Assembly: GCF_902506575.1 (NCBI RefSeq)
Contig: NZ_LR732544.1
Location: forward strand, 5,053,915 to 5,117,914
DNA length: 64,000 nucleotides
Direction: 5' to 3'
DNA from: Streptomyces mexicanus
GTDB taxonomy: Bacteria > Actinomycetota > Actinomycetes > Streptomycetales > Streptomycetaceae
Shown: positions 18,264-26,706 of the stretch, one piece after another
Position numbering within the stretch: position 1 is the first letter of the stretch
Layout: every line of letters starts with the position of its first letter
Program-made: the position numbers and the translations under genes
The notes under the pieces: generated by a model
Told to the model about the DNA's origin: nothing
The model's database searches: none
Seen by the model: the letters and a program-made list of their open reading frames with translations, nothing else

Positions 18264-19720
18264 GCGAGGACAAAGCCGTGACCACTCCCGCGAAGAGCGA
18301 CGGTGCCACCCTCACCAAGGACGCCGACCTGGGCGAGACCCTGCTGAAGGTGACCGGGCTCCAGAAGCACTTCCCGATCAAGAAGGGGCTCTTCCAGCGC
18401 CAGGTCGGTGCCGTGCACGCCGTCGACGGGCTGGACTTCGAGGTGCGCGCCGGGGAGACCCTCGGCGTCGTGGGCGAGTCCGGCTGCGGCAAGTCGACGA
18501 TGGGCCGGCTGATCACCCGGCTGCTGGAGCCCACCGGCGGGACGATCGAGTTCGAGGGCAAGGACATCACGCACCTCGGCGTCGGCGGCATGCGCCCGAT
18601 GCGCCGCGATGTGCAGATGATCTTCCAGGACCCGTACTCGTCGCTGAACCCGCGGCACACCATCGGCACCATCGTCGGCGCCCCCTTCCGCCTGCAGGGC
18701 GTCGAGCCCGAGGGCGGCATCAAGAAGGAGGTGCAGCGGCTGCTGTCGGTGGTCGGGCTCAACCCCGAGCACTACAACCGCTATCCGCACGAGTTCTCCG
18801 GCGGCCAGCGCCAGCGCATCGGCATCGCCCGCGCGCTCGCGCTCAAGCCGAAGCTGGTGGTGGCCGACGAGCCGGTCTCCGCGCTGGACGTGTCGATCCA
18901 GGCGCAGGTGGTGAACCTGCTGGACGACCTCCAGGAGGAGCTGGGCCTGACGTACGTGATCATCGCGCACGACCTGTCGGTCGTCCGGCACGTCTCGGAC
19001 CGGATCGCGGTGATGTACCTGGGCAAGATCGTCGAGCTGGCCGACCGGGACGCGCTGTACAAGGCGCCGATGCACCCGTACACCAAGGCGCTGATGTCGG
19101 CCGTGCCGATCCCGGACCCGCGGCGCAAGCACGCCAAGAGCGAGCGGATCCTGCTCAAGGGCGACGTGCCCTCGCCGATCTCGCCGCCGAGCGGCTGCCG
19201 TTTCCACACCCGGTGCTGGAAGGCCACCGAGATCTGCCGCACGACCGAGCCGGCGCTCAAGGAGCTGCGGCCCGGTCAGCGGGTGGCGTGCCATCACCCG
19301 GAGAACTTCGCCGACCAGGCGCCGCAGGACACGGTGCTGCTGACGGCGGCGAAGGAGGCGGCGGAGCTGGTCTCCGAGGAGGCCCTGGCCAAGTCGGCCG
19401 AGACCTCGGCCGCGGTGGCCGCGGCCGCGGAGGAGGCCGCCGAGGCGTCCTCGGACGACGCCGCGTCCTCGGACGACGCCGGGTCGCCCCCGGAGTCCGG
19501 TGAGCCCTCCTCGGAGCCCGGGGAGCCGTCCTCGGAGTCCGGGGAGCCGTCCTCGGAGTCCGGGGAGCCGTCCTCGGAGTCCGGGGAGCCGTCCTCGGAG
19601 TCCGGGGAGCCGTCCTCGGACGATGCCGCCCGGGAGCCGGCCGCACCCTCCGCGGAGGTGAAGAAGCAGTCCGTCGCGAAGGAGGCGGACGACGACCGTC
19701 AGGAGTCAAGCGACGACTGA
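18260..19720 (+). CDS. Oligopeptide ABC transporter ATPase (OppF type) with repeat-containing acidic tail
   Basis: The protein is 486 residues; usual OppF proteins are about 330-360. Walker A GESGCGKST, MIFQDPYSSLNPRHTIG, FSGGQRQR, LVVADEPVSALD and AHDLSVV are all intact, followed by the oligopeptide C-domain (SGCRFHTRCWKATEIC). From about residue 355 a disordered acidic Ala/Glu/Ser tail follows, including six 7-residue repeats of the GEPSSES type. The GTG start overlaps the previous stop (GTGA). The ATPase is probably functional; the tail is an extension of unknown role and may vary between strains because it is encoded by tandem repeats. Confidence 0.93.
   Translation: MSEDKAVTTPAKSDGATLTKDADLGETLLKVTGLQKHFPIKKGLFQRQVGAVHAVDGLDFEVRAGETLGVVGESGCGKSTMGRLITRLLEPTGGTIEFEGKDITHLGVGGMRPMRRDVQMIFQDPYSSLNPRHTIGTIVGAPFRLQGVEPEGGIKKEVQRLLSVVGLNPEHYNRYPHEFSGGQRQRIGIARALALKPKLVVADEPVSALDVSIQAQVVNLLDDLQEELGLTYVIIAHDLSVVRHVSDRIAVMYLGKIVELADRDALYKAPMHPYTKALMSAVPIPDPRRKHAKSERILLKGDVPSPISPPSGCRFHTRCWKATEICRTTEPALKELRPGQRVACHHPENFADQAPQDTVLLTAAKEAAELVSEEALAKSAETSAAVAAAAEEAAEASSDDAASSDDAGSPPESGEPSSEPGEPSSESGEPSSESGEPSSESGEPSSESGEPSSDDAAREPAAPSAEVKKQSVAKEADDDRQESSDD
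19499..19624 (+). repeat. Six 21-bp tandem repeats in the OppF tail
   Basis: Units at 19499, 19520, 19541, 19562, 19583 and 19604 are each 21 bp. Units 2-5 are identical; units 1 and 6 carry a few changes. They encode GEPSSEP, four GEPSSES and GEPSSDD. Confidence 0.95.
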
Positions 19721-19739
19721 GGCATGACGACTTGGCAAA

Positions 19740-19753
19740 GTCATGTACATGAC
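19740..19753. promoter_or_regulatory. 14-bp perfect palindrome upstream of the M1 peptidase gene
   Basis: GTCATGTACATGAC is a perfect palindrome 72 bp before the start codon, with a further CATGAC about 18 bp upstream of it. It is an operator candidate; the binding protein is unknown. Confidence 0.45.
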
Positions 19754-19825
19754 CGAGCGGGAGAGCGCAGAGTCGTCCCCGTCCGTGCGATCCACCGATC
19801 GACGCAGGCGCGAAGGGACGAACCC

Positions 19826-21217
19826 ATGGCACTCTCCCGTTCGGCACGTCTGGCGGTCCTCGCCACCGCGGCGGCCTCCTTCCTGACCGTGGCGGCCTCC
19901 GCGGCCCCCGCGCCCGGTACCCCGGGCGTCGGCGACTCCTACTTCCCGCACGCGGGCAACGGCGGCTTCGACGCCCGCCACTACGCCCTCGACCTCGCCT
20001 ACGACCCGGGCACCGCCCGGCTCGACGGCCGTACCACCCTCACCGCGCGCGCCACCCGGAACCTGTCCTCCTTCGACCTGGACCTGCAGCAGCTGACGGT
20101 CTCGGCCGTCGAGGTGAACGGCAGATCCGCCCGCTTCACCCAGGACGGCGACGAGGTGCGCATCACCCCGCGCGGCACCCTCCCTCAGGGCCGTACCTTC
20201 ACGGTCACCGTCACCTACGGCGGCGTACCCCGGCCGCTGGGCGGCCCCATCGTCTTCGGCTCCCAGTACGGCTGGATGAAGACCGACGACGGCGTGTTCG
20301 TCGCCTGTGAGCCCAACGCCGCCTCCACCTGGTTCCCCTCCAGCGACCACCCCTCGGACAAGGCCACCTACGACATCCGCGTCAAGGCGCCCAAGGGCCT
20401 GACCGCCGTCTCCAACGGGCGGCTGGTCTCGACGTACGACAAGGGCGGTGCCACCTACACCCACTGGCGCGAGGACCGGCCCATGGCCACCTACCTCGCG
20501 ACCGCCACCATCGGGAAGTTCGACGTGCGCACCGGCAGGACGCCCTCCGGCATCCCGATCTACGTCGCCATCGACCCGAAGTTGAAGAACAGCAACGGCG
20601 TCGACGTCTACGCCGTCACCGCCGCGGCCACCGACTACTGGTCGCAGGTCTTCGGGCCGTACCCGTTCGAGGAGACCGGCGCGATCGTCGACGACATGCC
20701 CGAGGCCGGGTTCTCCCTGGAGGTGCAGAGCAAGCCCGCCTACTCGGCGGTGCGCAACGAGTCCACGATCGTCCACGAGCTGGCCCACCAGTGGTTCGGC
20801 GACTCGGTGTCGGTGGAGCGCTGGAAGGACATCTGGCTCAACGAGGGCTTCGCCACCTACGCCCAGTGGCTGTGGGCCGAGCACCGGGGCACCCGCTCCG
20901 CGCACGACTCCTTCCTGGCCGCCTACGACGCCCGCCCGGCCGACGACGCCTTCTGGCAGATCAAGGTCGCCGACCCGCAGCGGGACACCATGTTCGCCTC
21001 CGCCGTCTACCAGCGCGGCGCGATGACGCTGCAGGCGCTGCGCGAACGCATCGGCGACCGGGCCTTCTTCCGGCTGCTGCCGGCCTGGACGAAGGCCCAC
21101 CGCTACGGCAACGCGAACACCGCCGACTTCGTCCGCCTGGCCGAACAGATCTCCCGACAGCGGCTCGACGACCTGTTCGACACCTGGCTGTACACCACGG
21201 GCAAGCCGGCGCTGTAG
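19826..21217 (+). CDS. Secreted M1-family zinc metallopeptidase
   Basis: A Sec signal peptide (MALSRSARLAVLATAAASFL, cleavage near ASA-AP) precedes an M1 aminopeptidase-like protein of 463 residues in total. The N-terminal beta domain (HYALDLAYDPGTARLDGRTTL) leads to the catalytic domain with the zinc motif H317-E318-L-A-H321 and the third ligand Glu340 in LNEGFATY. The substrate-binding GxMEN motif is replaced by a MPEAGFSLE-like segment, so specificity may differ from classic aminopeptidases. The start at ATG 19826 follows GAAGGGA. It lies just downstream of the peptide importer, so extracellular peptide breakdown coupled to uptake is plausible (inference). Confidence 0.9.
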   Translation: MALSRSARLAVLATAAASFLTVAASAAPAPGTPGVGDSYFPHAGNGGFDARHYALDLAYDPGTARLDGRTTLTARATRNLSSFDLDLQQLTVSAVEVNGRSARFTQDGDEVRITPRGTLPQGRTFTVTVTYGGVPRPLGGPIVFGSQYGWMKTDDGVFVACEPNAASTWFPSSDHPSDKATYDIRVKAPKGLTAVSNGRLVSTYDKGGATYTHWREDRPMATYLATATIGKFDVRTGRTPSGIPIYVAIDPKLKNSNGVDVYAVTAAATDYWSQVFGPYPFEETGAIVDDMPEAGFSLEVQSKPAYSAVRNESTIVHELAHQWFGDSVSVERWKDIWLNEGFATYAQWLWAEHRGTRSAHDSFLAAYDARPADDAFWQIKVADPQRDTMFASAVYQRGAMTLQALRERIGDRAFFRLLPAWTKAHRYGNANTADFVRLAEQISRQRLDDLFDTWLYTTGKPAL

Positions 21218-21273
21218 ACCCGCCGCCGCAGGTCAGGCCCACCGCCCACAAAGGCGGCGAGTAACAATGGGGG

Positions 21274-21930
21274 GTGCTTCAGCAACTGTTCAGCCCCTCC
21301 GTCCAGCACACGCTCGACGTGGTCGGCATCTTCGTGTTCGCCATCTCCGGCGCGCTGCTGGCCGTCCGCAAGAACTTCGACGTCTTCGGCATCGCCGTGC
21401 TCGCCGAGGTCACCGCGCTGGGCGGAGGGCTGTTCCGTGACGTGATCATCGGGGCGCTGCCACCGGCCGCCTTCACCGACCTCGGGTACTTCCTCACCCC
21501 GCTGCTCGCCACGCTGGTGGTCTTCTTCCTGCACCCGCACGTGGAACGCATCCAGACCGCCGTGCTGGTGTTCGACGCGGCCGGACTCGGCCTGTTCTGC
21601 GTCTCGGGCACCACCAAGGCGTACGACTACGGGCTCGGCCTGACCGCCTCGGCGACGCTGGGCATGGCCACCGCCGTGGGCGGCGGCGTGCTGCGGGACG
21701 TGCTCGCCAACGAGGTGCCCTCGCTGCTGCGCTGGGACCGCGACCTGTACGCGGTCCCGGCGATCGTCGGCGCCACCATGGTGGTGCTGTGCATCCGCTA
21801 CGACGCGCTGTCCCCGCTCACCAGCGGGCTGGCCGCCGTCACGGCCTTCGTGCTCCGCCTGCTCGCGATGCGGTTCCACTGGCGAGCGCCGCGGGCGTGG
21901 AACCGGCGCTCGACCGTGTCCGAGGAGTAG
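21274..21930 (+). CDS. TRIC-type cation channel / UPF0126 membrane protein
   Basis: The 218-residue protein has about seven predicted membrane helices in two similar halves. Each half has the signature of the family: FAISGALLAVRKNFDVFGIAVLAEVTALGGGLFRDV in the first and FCVSGTTKAY, LGMATAVGGGVLRDVLANEVP in the second. Bacterial members form trimeric K+/cation-selective channels; some have been proposed as glycine transporters. The GTG start at 21274 is the first that leaves an intact N-terminal helix. The 3' end overlaps the convergent esterase gene by 92 bp. Confidence 0.88.
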   Translation: MLQQLFSPSVQHTLDVVGIFVFAISGALLAVRKNFDVFGIAVLAEVTALGGGLFRDVIIGALPPAAFTDLGYFLTPLLATLVVFFLHPHVERIQTAVLVFDAAGLGLFCVSGTTKAYDYGLGLTASATLGMATAVGGGVLRDVLANEVPSLLRWDRDLYAVPAIVGATMVVLCIRYDALSPLTSGLAAVTAFVLRLLAMRFHWRAPRAWNRRSTVSEE

Positions 21931-23092
21931 TCCCGGCCGGAGCGGCGGACGTGCGGCCGGGAGTGTCCCCGTGCCCGTTCAGCTCCGCGGTCAGCCACCG
22001 GAAGACCGTGGGCACCTGCGGCCGCCACAGCGCCATGGTGTGGCCGCCCGCGCTGCGCGGCAGGTACACCACCCGCACCGTCGTCGGCGGCTTGGCGATC
22101 TGCTCCAGCGCCACGCCGGCCTGGTAGCCGTCCCCCGACTCGCCCGACAGGTACAGCGCGATCCGCGGCGGCTTCCGGTAGGCGCGCAGCAGCAGGTAGG
22201 GGTTGTTGCGCCGGCGCAGGTCGGCGTTCTGCGCGGCCAGCGAGGCCCGTTCCCCGATGGGGTCGTTGTAGCCGGACAGGCTCACTGCGGCCCGGTAGCG
22301 GTCGGGGTGGGCGACGGCGAGCTTGACCGCGCAGTGCGCGCCGGCCGAGTAGCCGGCGGTGGCCCAGCCGCTCGGTGCGGAGCGGACACGGAAGTTGTCC
22401 ATCACCATCTTCGGCACGTCCACGCTGAGCCAGGTGTCCGCGTTCACGGTGCCCGGGATGTTGGCGCAGCCCGTGTCCGCCTTGGCGATGAGGTTGGTGC
22501 GCGGGGAGACGAGGACGAACGGGGCGATGCGCCCGCTGCGCATCAACGGCTCCAGCTGCTCGTGCACGTGCAGGGAGCCGAACCAGGCCTTCGCCGAGCC
22601 CGGGTAGCCGGACAGCAGCTCCACCACCGGGAACTTCGTGTCCCGATAGGCGGGTTCGTCGTACTGCGGCGGCAGCCACACGTAGACCTCGGCGTCCACC
22701 CCGGAGACGCGGCCCTTGAGCTGGGTGACGCGCACCCCGCCGGCCGCGTGCATCCCGGGCCCGTCGGCCGGGGTGAACCTCTGCCGGACCTTCGGCAGCC
22801 TGCGGTAGGCGATGCCTCCGGTGCCGTCGGCGCCCAGGTCCGCGGCCTTCTGCACGTGGTTGCCGGTGCCGAGCAGGTCGGCCCAGTCGTCGTACAGGTT
22901 GTTGGCGTTGTTCACCAGCACGAAGACCAGCGCGATGGCCGTGACCTGGGCGAACAGCAGCATCAGGGCCCGCACCGCGGTCCTGAGCGGCCGCGGCCCG
23001 CGCAGCCGCGTCCACAGGGCGAGCGGCAGCACGAGACCGAGCACGGCCAGCGCGACGGTGGTGTACAGGAACGGCGTCCCGGTGAGGCTCAT
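21839..23092 (-). CDS. Membrane-anchored esterase of the esterase D / mycolyltransferase-like fold
   Basis: The 417-residue protein has two or three N-terminal membrane helices (FLYTTVALAVLGLVLPLALW, ALMLLFAQVTAIALVFVLVNN) followed by an extracytoplasmic alpha/beta hydrolase domain. The nucleophile elbow is GYSAGA, preceded by FPVVELLSGYPGSAKAWF, and the likely catalytic His is in AGGHTMALWRP. It resembles the antigen 85/esterase D group common in actinomycetes. The last 40 or so residues, after AELNGHGD, are Ala/Thr/Arg-rich and encoded antisense to the TRIC gene, so they are probably a non-essential tail. Confidence 0.82.
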   Translation of the reverse strand: MSLTGTPFLYTTVALAVLGLVLPLALWTRLRGPRPLRTAVRALMLLFAQVTAIALVFVLVNNANNLYDDWADLLGTGNHVQKAADLGADGTGGIAYRRLPKVRQRFTPADGPGMHAAGGVRVTQLKGRVSGVDAEVYVWLPPQYDEPAYRDTKFPVVELLSGYPGSAKAWFGSLHVHEQLEPLMRSGRIAPFVLVSPRTNLIAKADTGCANIPGTVNADTWLSVDVPKMVMDNFRVRSAPSGWATAGYSAGAHCAVKLAVAHPDRYRAAVSLSGYNDPIGERASLAAQNADLRRRNNPYLLLRAYRKPPRIALYLSGESGDGYQAGVALEQIAKPPTTVRVVYLPRSAGGHTMALWRPQVPTVFRWLTAELNGHGDTPGRTSAAPAGTTPRTRSSAGSTPAALASGTASRAGGARRP

Positions 23093-23250
23093 GTCTCCCT
23101 AGAGGGACATCACGGGCACCGGGTTCACGGACGAGTACGGACACTTACCGAGATATTGCCTGATCTTCACCGATCGGGCGGCGGGTGGTCGTGGGTGGTC
23201 CGCGAGCGAGAAAGCTACCGCTTAGTAGTTTGCTGTTGTACTGTTCCGGC

Positions 23251-24111
23251 ATGTCAGAAGCAGCTTCCGCCCCGGCCGTGCGGGCCACGGCCGGCGACAG
23301 CGAGTTCGACCGGGACACCGCCCTCGTCCGGCGCGCCCCCGGCGTCTACGACATCGACCTCTCGGCCGGCTGGACCATCATCAACGCCGTCAACGGCGGC
23401 TATCTGCTGGCCGTCCTCGGCCGGGCGCTCGCGGACGCCCTGCCCCACCCGGACCCGTTCACGATATCCGCCCACTACCTGACCGCCTCCCGGCCCGGAC
23501 CGGCCGTGGTGCGCACCGACGTGGTGCGCACCGGCCGCACCCTGTCCACCGGCCAGGCCTCCCTCTTCCAGTACGACGAGGACGGCCGCGAGGTGGAGCG
23601 CATCCGGGTACTGGCCTCCTACGGCGACCTGGACGCCCTGCCCGACGACGTGCGCACCACGGCGAAGCCGCCCGCGATCCCGCCGCTGGAGCAGTGCCTC
23701 GGCCCCGAGGACGGGCCCGCCCCCGTCCCGGGAAGCTCGGCCATCGCCGACCGGCTGATGCTCAGGCTGGACCCGGCCACCGCCGGCTGGGCCGTGGGCC
23801 GGCCCTCCGGCAAGGGCGAGATGCGGGCCTGGTTCGGCCTGGCCGACGGCCGCGACGCCGACCCGCTCTCGCTGCTGCTCGCCGTGGACGCGCTGCCCCC
23901 GACCGCCTTCGAACTCGGCCTGACCGGCTGGGTGCCGACGGTCGAGCTGACCGTGCACGTCCGCTGCCGCCCCGCGCCCGGCCCGCTGCGGGTGTCCATC
24001 ACCACCCGCAACCTGGCCGGCGGCTTCCTGGAGGAGGACGCCGAGGTCTGGGACGCCGCCGACCGGCTGGTGGCCCAGTCCCGGCAGCTCGCGCGGGTCA
24101 GGCTCGGCTGA
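23251..24111 (+). CDS. Acyl-CoA thioesterase (TesB-like, double hot-dog)
   Basis: The 286-residue protein has two hot-dog halves typical of TesB/thioesterase-like superfamily members. The first contains GWTIINAVNGGYLLAVLGRAL and ISAHYLTASRPGPAVVRTDVVRTGRTLSTGQASL; the second contains ELTVHVRCRPAPGPLRVSI and AGGFLEEDAEVWDAADRLVAQSRQLA. It would hydrolyse acyl-CoA; the chain length is unknown. ATG 23251 has no ribosome-binding site, so the transcript may be leaderless. Its 3' end overlaps the convergent DinB-like gene by 14 bp. Confidence 0.85.
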   Translation: MSEAASAPAVRATAGDSEFDRDTALVRRAPGVYDIDLSAGWTIINAVNGGYLLAVLGRALADALPHPDPFTISAHYLTASRPGPAVVRTDVVRTGRTLSTGQASLFQYDEDGREVERIRVLASYGDLDALPDDVRTTAKPPAIPPLEQCLGPEDGPAPVPGSSAIADRLMLRLDPATAGWAVGRPSGKGEMRAWFGLADGRDADPLSLLLAVDALPPTAFELGLTGWVPTVELTVHVRCRPAPGPLRVSITTRNLAGGFLEEDAEVWDAADRLVAQSRQLARVRLG

Positions 24112-24760
24112 GCGGCACCCGTCCGGTCCAGGCCGCCAGCCGCTCGTAGGCCCCCGCGCCCTCGGGGGCCTCGTGGCGCGCGGCGAAGGGCGTCGCGGCG
24201 TCCCGGGGGCGCGAGTCGGGCAGCACCCGGCGGGCCGCGGCGAGCGCGCGCTCGGCCGGCTCCGGTTCGAGGGGGAGCGGGTGGCCGAGCGCCTCGGACA
24301 GGTCCCAGGTGTGCGTCACGATCTCCATCAGGTACCCGGACAGCGCCTCCTGGCCGGAGACCTCGCCCCACGGCACCCGCACCGGCGTGCGCATCCGCTC
24401 GTCGCTCTCCCACGCCTTCACCGCGCGCACGCGCACCTCCTCGTAGGCCGCCGCCCACCCGTCGTCCGCGACCCCCTCGGCGAAGGACGTCATGGCCAGT
24501 CCGTCACCGCCCTCCCCGACGACGGCGATCCGGCGGGTGCCGCCGACGATGTGGCTCAGCAGCGTGCGGACGTCGAACTCGGCACAGGGGGTCGGGCCGG
24601 ACAGCTGCTCCGGCCGGACCGTCCTGATCAGCTCCGCGGCCTGCTCGGTGGCGCGGGCGTACACCGGGCGCGGGTCGGCGACGTCGTCGGCGGCCGTGCC
24701 GTCGAGAGCGGCCGTGCCGTTCGCGGTGGTGGTGACGTTCGCGGCGTCGGTGGTGTTCAT
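24098..24760 (-). CDS. DinB/MDMPI-type metal-binding protein (TIGR03086 family)
   Basis: The 220-residue protein shows the N-terminal four-helix pattern of the mycothiol-dependent maleylpyruvate isomerase/DinB superfamily. The segments PTPCAEFDVRTLLSHIVGG and GYLMEIVTHTWDLSEALG supply the His/Glu/Asp residues that normally bind a metal. Many family members act as thiol-dependent transferases with mycothiol; none can be assigned here. The start is ATG 24760 with GGAGGAG upstream. It diverges from the WYL regulator gene 100 bp away, which suggests the regulator controls it. Confidence 0.8.
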   Translation of the reverse strand: MNTTDAANVTTTANGTAALDGTAADDVADPRPVYARATEQAAELIRTVRPEQLSGPTPCAEFDVRTLLSHIVGGTRRIAVVGEGGDGLAMTSFAEGVADDGWAAAYEEVRVRAVKAWESDERMRTPVRVPWGEVSGQEALSGYLMEIVTHTWDLSEALGHPLPLEPEPAERALAAARRVLPDSRPRDAATPFAARHEAPEGAGAYERLAAWTGRVPLSRA

Positions 24761-24804
24761 GGGGCTCCTCCCGTGGTCGGTACGCCGAGGATCCCCGGAT
24801 AACC

Positions 24805-24819
24805 TGACAGATCCCGTCA
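24805..24819. promoter_or_regulatory. Candidate operator between the DinB-like and WYL genes
   Basis: TGACAG-ATC-CCGTCA (24805-24819) is an imperfect inverted repeat (TGAC and GTCA arms) in the 100-bp divergent intergenic region. Its position fits a site for the WYL regulator acting on both genes. Confidence 0.45.
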
Positions 24820-24859
24820 CCATTTGCGCCGGGCGCCGAACGGGCGGGATCCTGGCGCC

Positions 24860-25894
24860 GTGAAGTCCGACCGCCTGCTGTCGATCCTGCTGCTCCTGCA
24901 GACCCGCGGCCGGGTGCCCGCCCGGGAACTCGCCGAGCGGCTGGAGGTGTCGGTGCGCACCATCTACCGCGACGTCGAGGCCCTGTCGGCCTCCGGCGTC
25001 CCCGTCTACGCCGAACGCGGCCGGCACGGCGGCATCGAACTGCTCGCCGGATTCCGCACGGACGTCACCGGCCTGACCGCCGACGAGTCCCGCGCGCTGT
25101 TCGTCCTGGCCGCGCAGGGCGCGCACGCGGCGCTCGGGCTGGACTCGGCGCTCGGCTCGGCGCTGCGCAAGGTGATGGCCGCGCTGCCGGCCCCGCACCG
25201 GCCGGCCGCGGAGGTGACCAGCCGTCGCATCCTGGTCGACGCCACCCGCTGGAAGAGCGGCCCGCAGCAGGCCGTCGACCTCGCCGTGCTGCAGGACGCC
25301 GTCTTCGCCGCCCGGCGCCTGCGGCTGCGCTACCGCCACAGCGGCGAGCGCGAGCCGCGCACGTACACGGTCGACCCCTACGGCCTGGTCGCCAAGGCGG
25401 GCGTGTGGTACCTGGTCGCCGACCGGCGGGCCCGGCCCCGGCTGTTCCGCGCCGAGCGGATCAGGTCGGCGCGCGTCCTGGACGAGCCGGTGCGCCGCCG
25501 GCCCGGTGTGGAACTCGCCGACGCCTGGGAGGTGCTGCGCCGCCAGGTCGGGGGGCGGCCCGGCGCGCTGGAGGTCACCGTGCGGGTGCACCGCGACCGC
25601 CTCGACATGTTCCAGCGCATGCACGCCTTCGCGCTGGCCGGCCCGCCCGACGACGACGGCACCGGCGAGTGGGTCACCGCACGGCTGACCTTCGGCAGCC
25701 TGCGGGCCGTCCGCCAACTGCTCGCCTTCTCCGACCGCGTGCGGGTGCTCTCCCCGCCGCAGGCGCGCGAGGAACTGCGGACGGCGGTCGCCTCGCTCGC
25801 CGAACTGTACGGGCGGGAGGACGACGGGGGCGGCGGCGGTGAGGACGACGGTGAGGGCGGTGAGGAAGGCGGCGCCGAGCGCGGGGAGCGCTGA
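24860..25894 (+). CDS. HTH-WYL domain transcriptional regulator (YafY family)
   Basis: The 344-residue protein has an N-terminal HTH_11 winged helix (LLSILLLLQTRGRVPARELAERLEVSVRTIYRDVEAL) followed by a wing (ERGRHGGIEL) and a WYL sensor domain (YTVDPYGLVAKAGVWYLVADRR, RLFRAERI). The C-terminal WCX-type region ends in an acidic Gly-rich tail. WYL domains bind small ligands or nucleic acids. GTG 24860 starts the protein a few residues before the HTH. The divergent DinB-like gene is the likely target, as commonly found for this pairing. Confidence 0.88.
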   Translation: MKSDRLLSILLLLQTRGRVPARELAERLEVSVRTIYRDVEALSASGVPVYAERGRHGGIELLAGFRTDVTGLTADESRALFVLAAQGAHAALGLDSALGSALRKVMAALPAPHRPAAEVTSRRILVDATRWKSGPQQAVDLAVLQDAVFAARRLRLRYRHSGEREPRTYTVDPYGLVAKAGVWYLVADRRARPRLFRAERIRSARVLDEPVRRRPGVELADAWEVLRRQVGGRPGALEVTVRVHRDRLDMFQRMHAFALAGPPDDDGTGEWVTARLTFGSLRAVRQLLAFSDRVRVLSPPQAREELRTAVASLAELYGREDDGGGGGEDDGEGGEEGGAERGER

Positions 25895-25980
25895 CGGTCG
25901 GTCGGCCCGGTGGCGGGCGTTGACGGTCGGTCGGCCCGGTGGCGCGGGCGTGGACGGTCAGTCGAGCCAGTGGCGGCGGC
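25892..25980. repeat. Three 29-30 bp tandem repeats at the 3' end of the TetR gene
   Basis: Units start at 25892, 25921 and 25951. The first two are almost identical. The third is diverged and forms the last codons of the TetR gene, so the array looks like duplications of that gene's 3' end. It touches the stop codon of the WYL gene. Confidence 0.8.
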
Positions 25981-26584
25981 CGATGCTGATCAGCCGCAAC
26001 TGCCGGGTGGCCAGCCGGGTGACCTGCTCGCGCGTGGCCTCGGAGGCGTCCTGCGCCTCCAGGAAGAGCGAGGCGGTCATCAGCATCTGGTCGACGTAGA
26101 GGTGCGCGAGCATCAGCAGGTCGTCCTCGCTCCAGCCCGCCGCCTGCGCGTCCTTGGCCAGTTCCTCCTTCACCTCACGGGCGAAACGGGCCAGTTGCTC
26201 GCGGATCGCCTCGCGCACCGGCTGGACCCCGCCGTGGCGCTCCCGGGCGATGAACCGTACGTGCGCCGGGTACTCGGCCACATGACGGGCGATCAGCTCG
26301 ACGGCGCGCGCGATGCGTTCCTCGCTGTCGTCCGCCGTGGACACCGTCGTCCGGATCATCGGGTGCAGGCTGCCCAGCGCCTCCTCGACCAGGGCCACGC
26401 CGAGATCCGCCGTGGAGCGGAAGTGCCGGTAGAAGGCGGTCGGGGCGACGCCGACGGCCCGGGTGACCTCGCGCAGGCCCAGGCTGCTCAGGCTCTGCTC
26501 CTCCAGCAGGGCCAGCGCCGCGGCCAGCAGGGCCTGGCGGGTGCGGAGCTTCTGGGCCTGCCGGACACCGAGGGTGTGACTCAT
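25958..26584 (-). CDS. TetR-family regulator, FabR-like
   Basis: The 208-residue protein has an N-terminal TetR HTH (KLRTRQALLAAALALL, LGLREVTRAVGVAPTAFYRHF). The pattern APTAFYRHF followed by DLGVALVEEA, and the C-terminal RLATRQLRLISIGRRHWLD, closely resemble FabR-type regulators of membrane lipid desaturation in E. coli as I remember them. No desaturase gene is in the window. It diverges from a small membrane protein gene, with two palindromic operator candidates in the intervening region. Ligand and target are not known. Confidence 0.88.
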   Translation of the reverse strand: MSHTLGVRQAQKLRTRQALLAAALALLEEQSLSSLGLREVTRAVGVAPTAFYRHFRSTADLGVALVEEALGSLHPMIRTTVSTADDSEERIARAVELIARHVAEYPAHVRFIARERHGGVQPVREAIREQLARFAREVKEELAKDAQAAGWSEDDLLMLAHLYVDQMLMTASLFLEAQDASEATREQVTRLATRQLRLISIGRRHWLD

Positions 26585-26590
26585 GCCATG

Positions 26591-26603
26591 CAGTTAACAA
26601 CTG
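26591..26603. promoter_or_regulatory. TetR operator candidate 1
   Basis: CAGTT-AAC-AACTG is a perfect 13-bp palindrome that starts 7 bp upstream of the TetR start codon. A near-identical site lies 57 bp further on. Confidence 0.6.
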
Positions 26604-26647
26604 TTCTCCGGAATTTCCAAGGCATGGGACACGCTAGACTCGGTAGT

Positions 26648-26660
26648 CAGTGAACAACTG
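26648..26660. promoter_or_regulatory. TetR operator candidate 2
   Basis: CAGTG-AAC-AACTG matches site 1 at 12 of 13 positions and lies 47 bp before the start of the divergent small membrane protein gene. Confidence 0.6.
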
Positions 26661-26706
26661 TTACCGCAGCGTTCGCCGAACGAACGCCGGAGGGGGATGC
26701 GATCCC

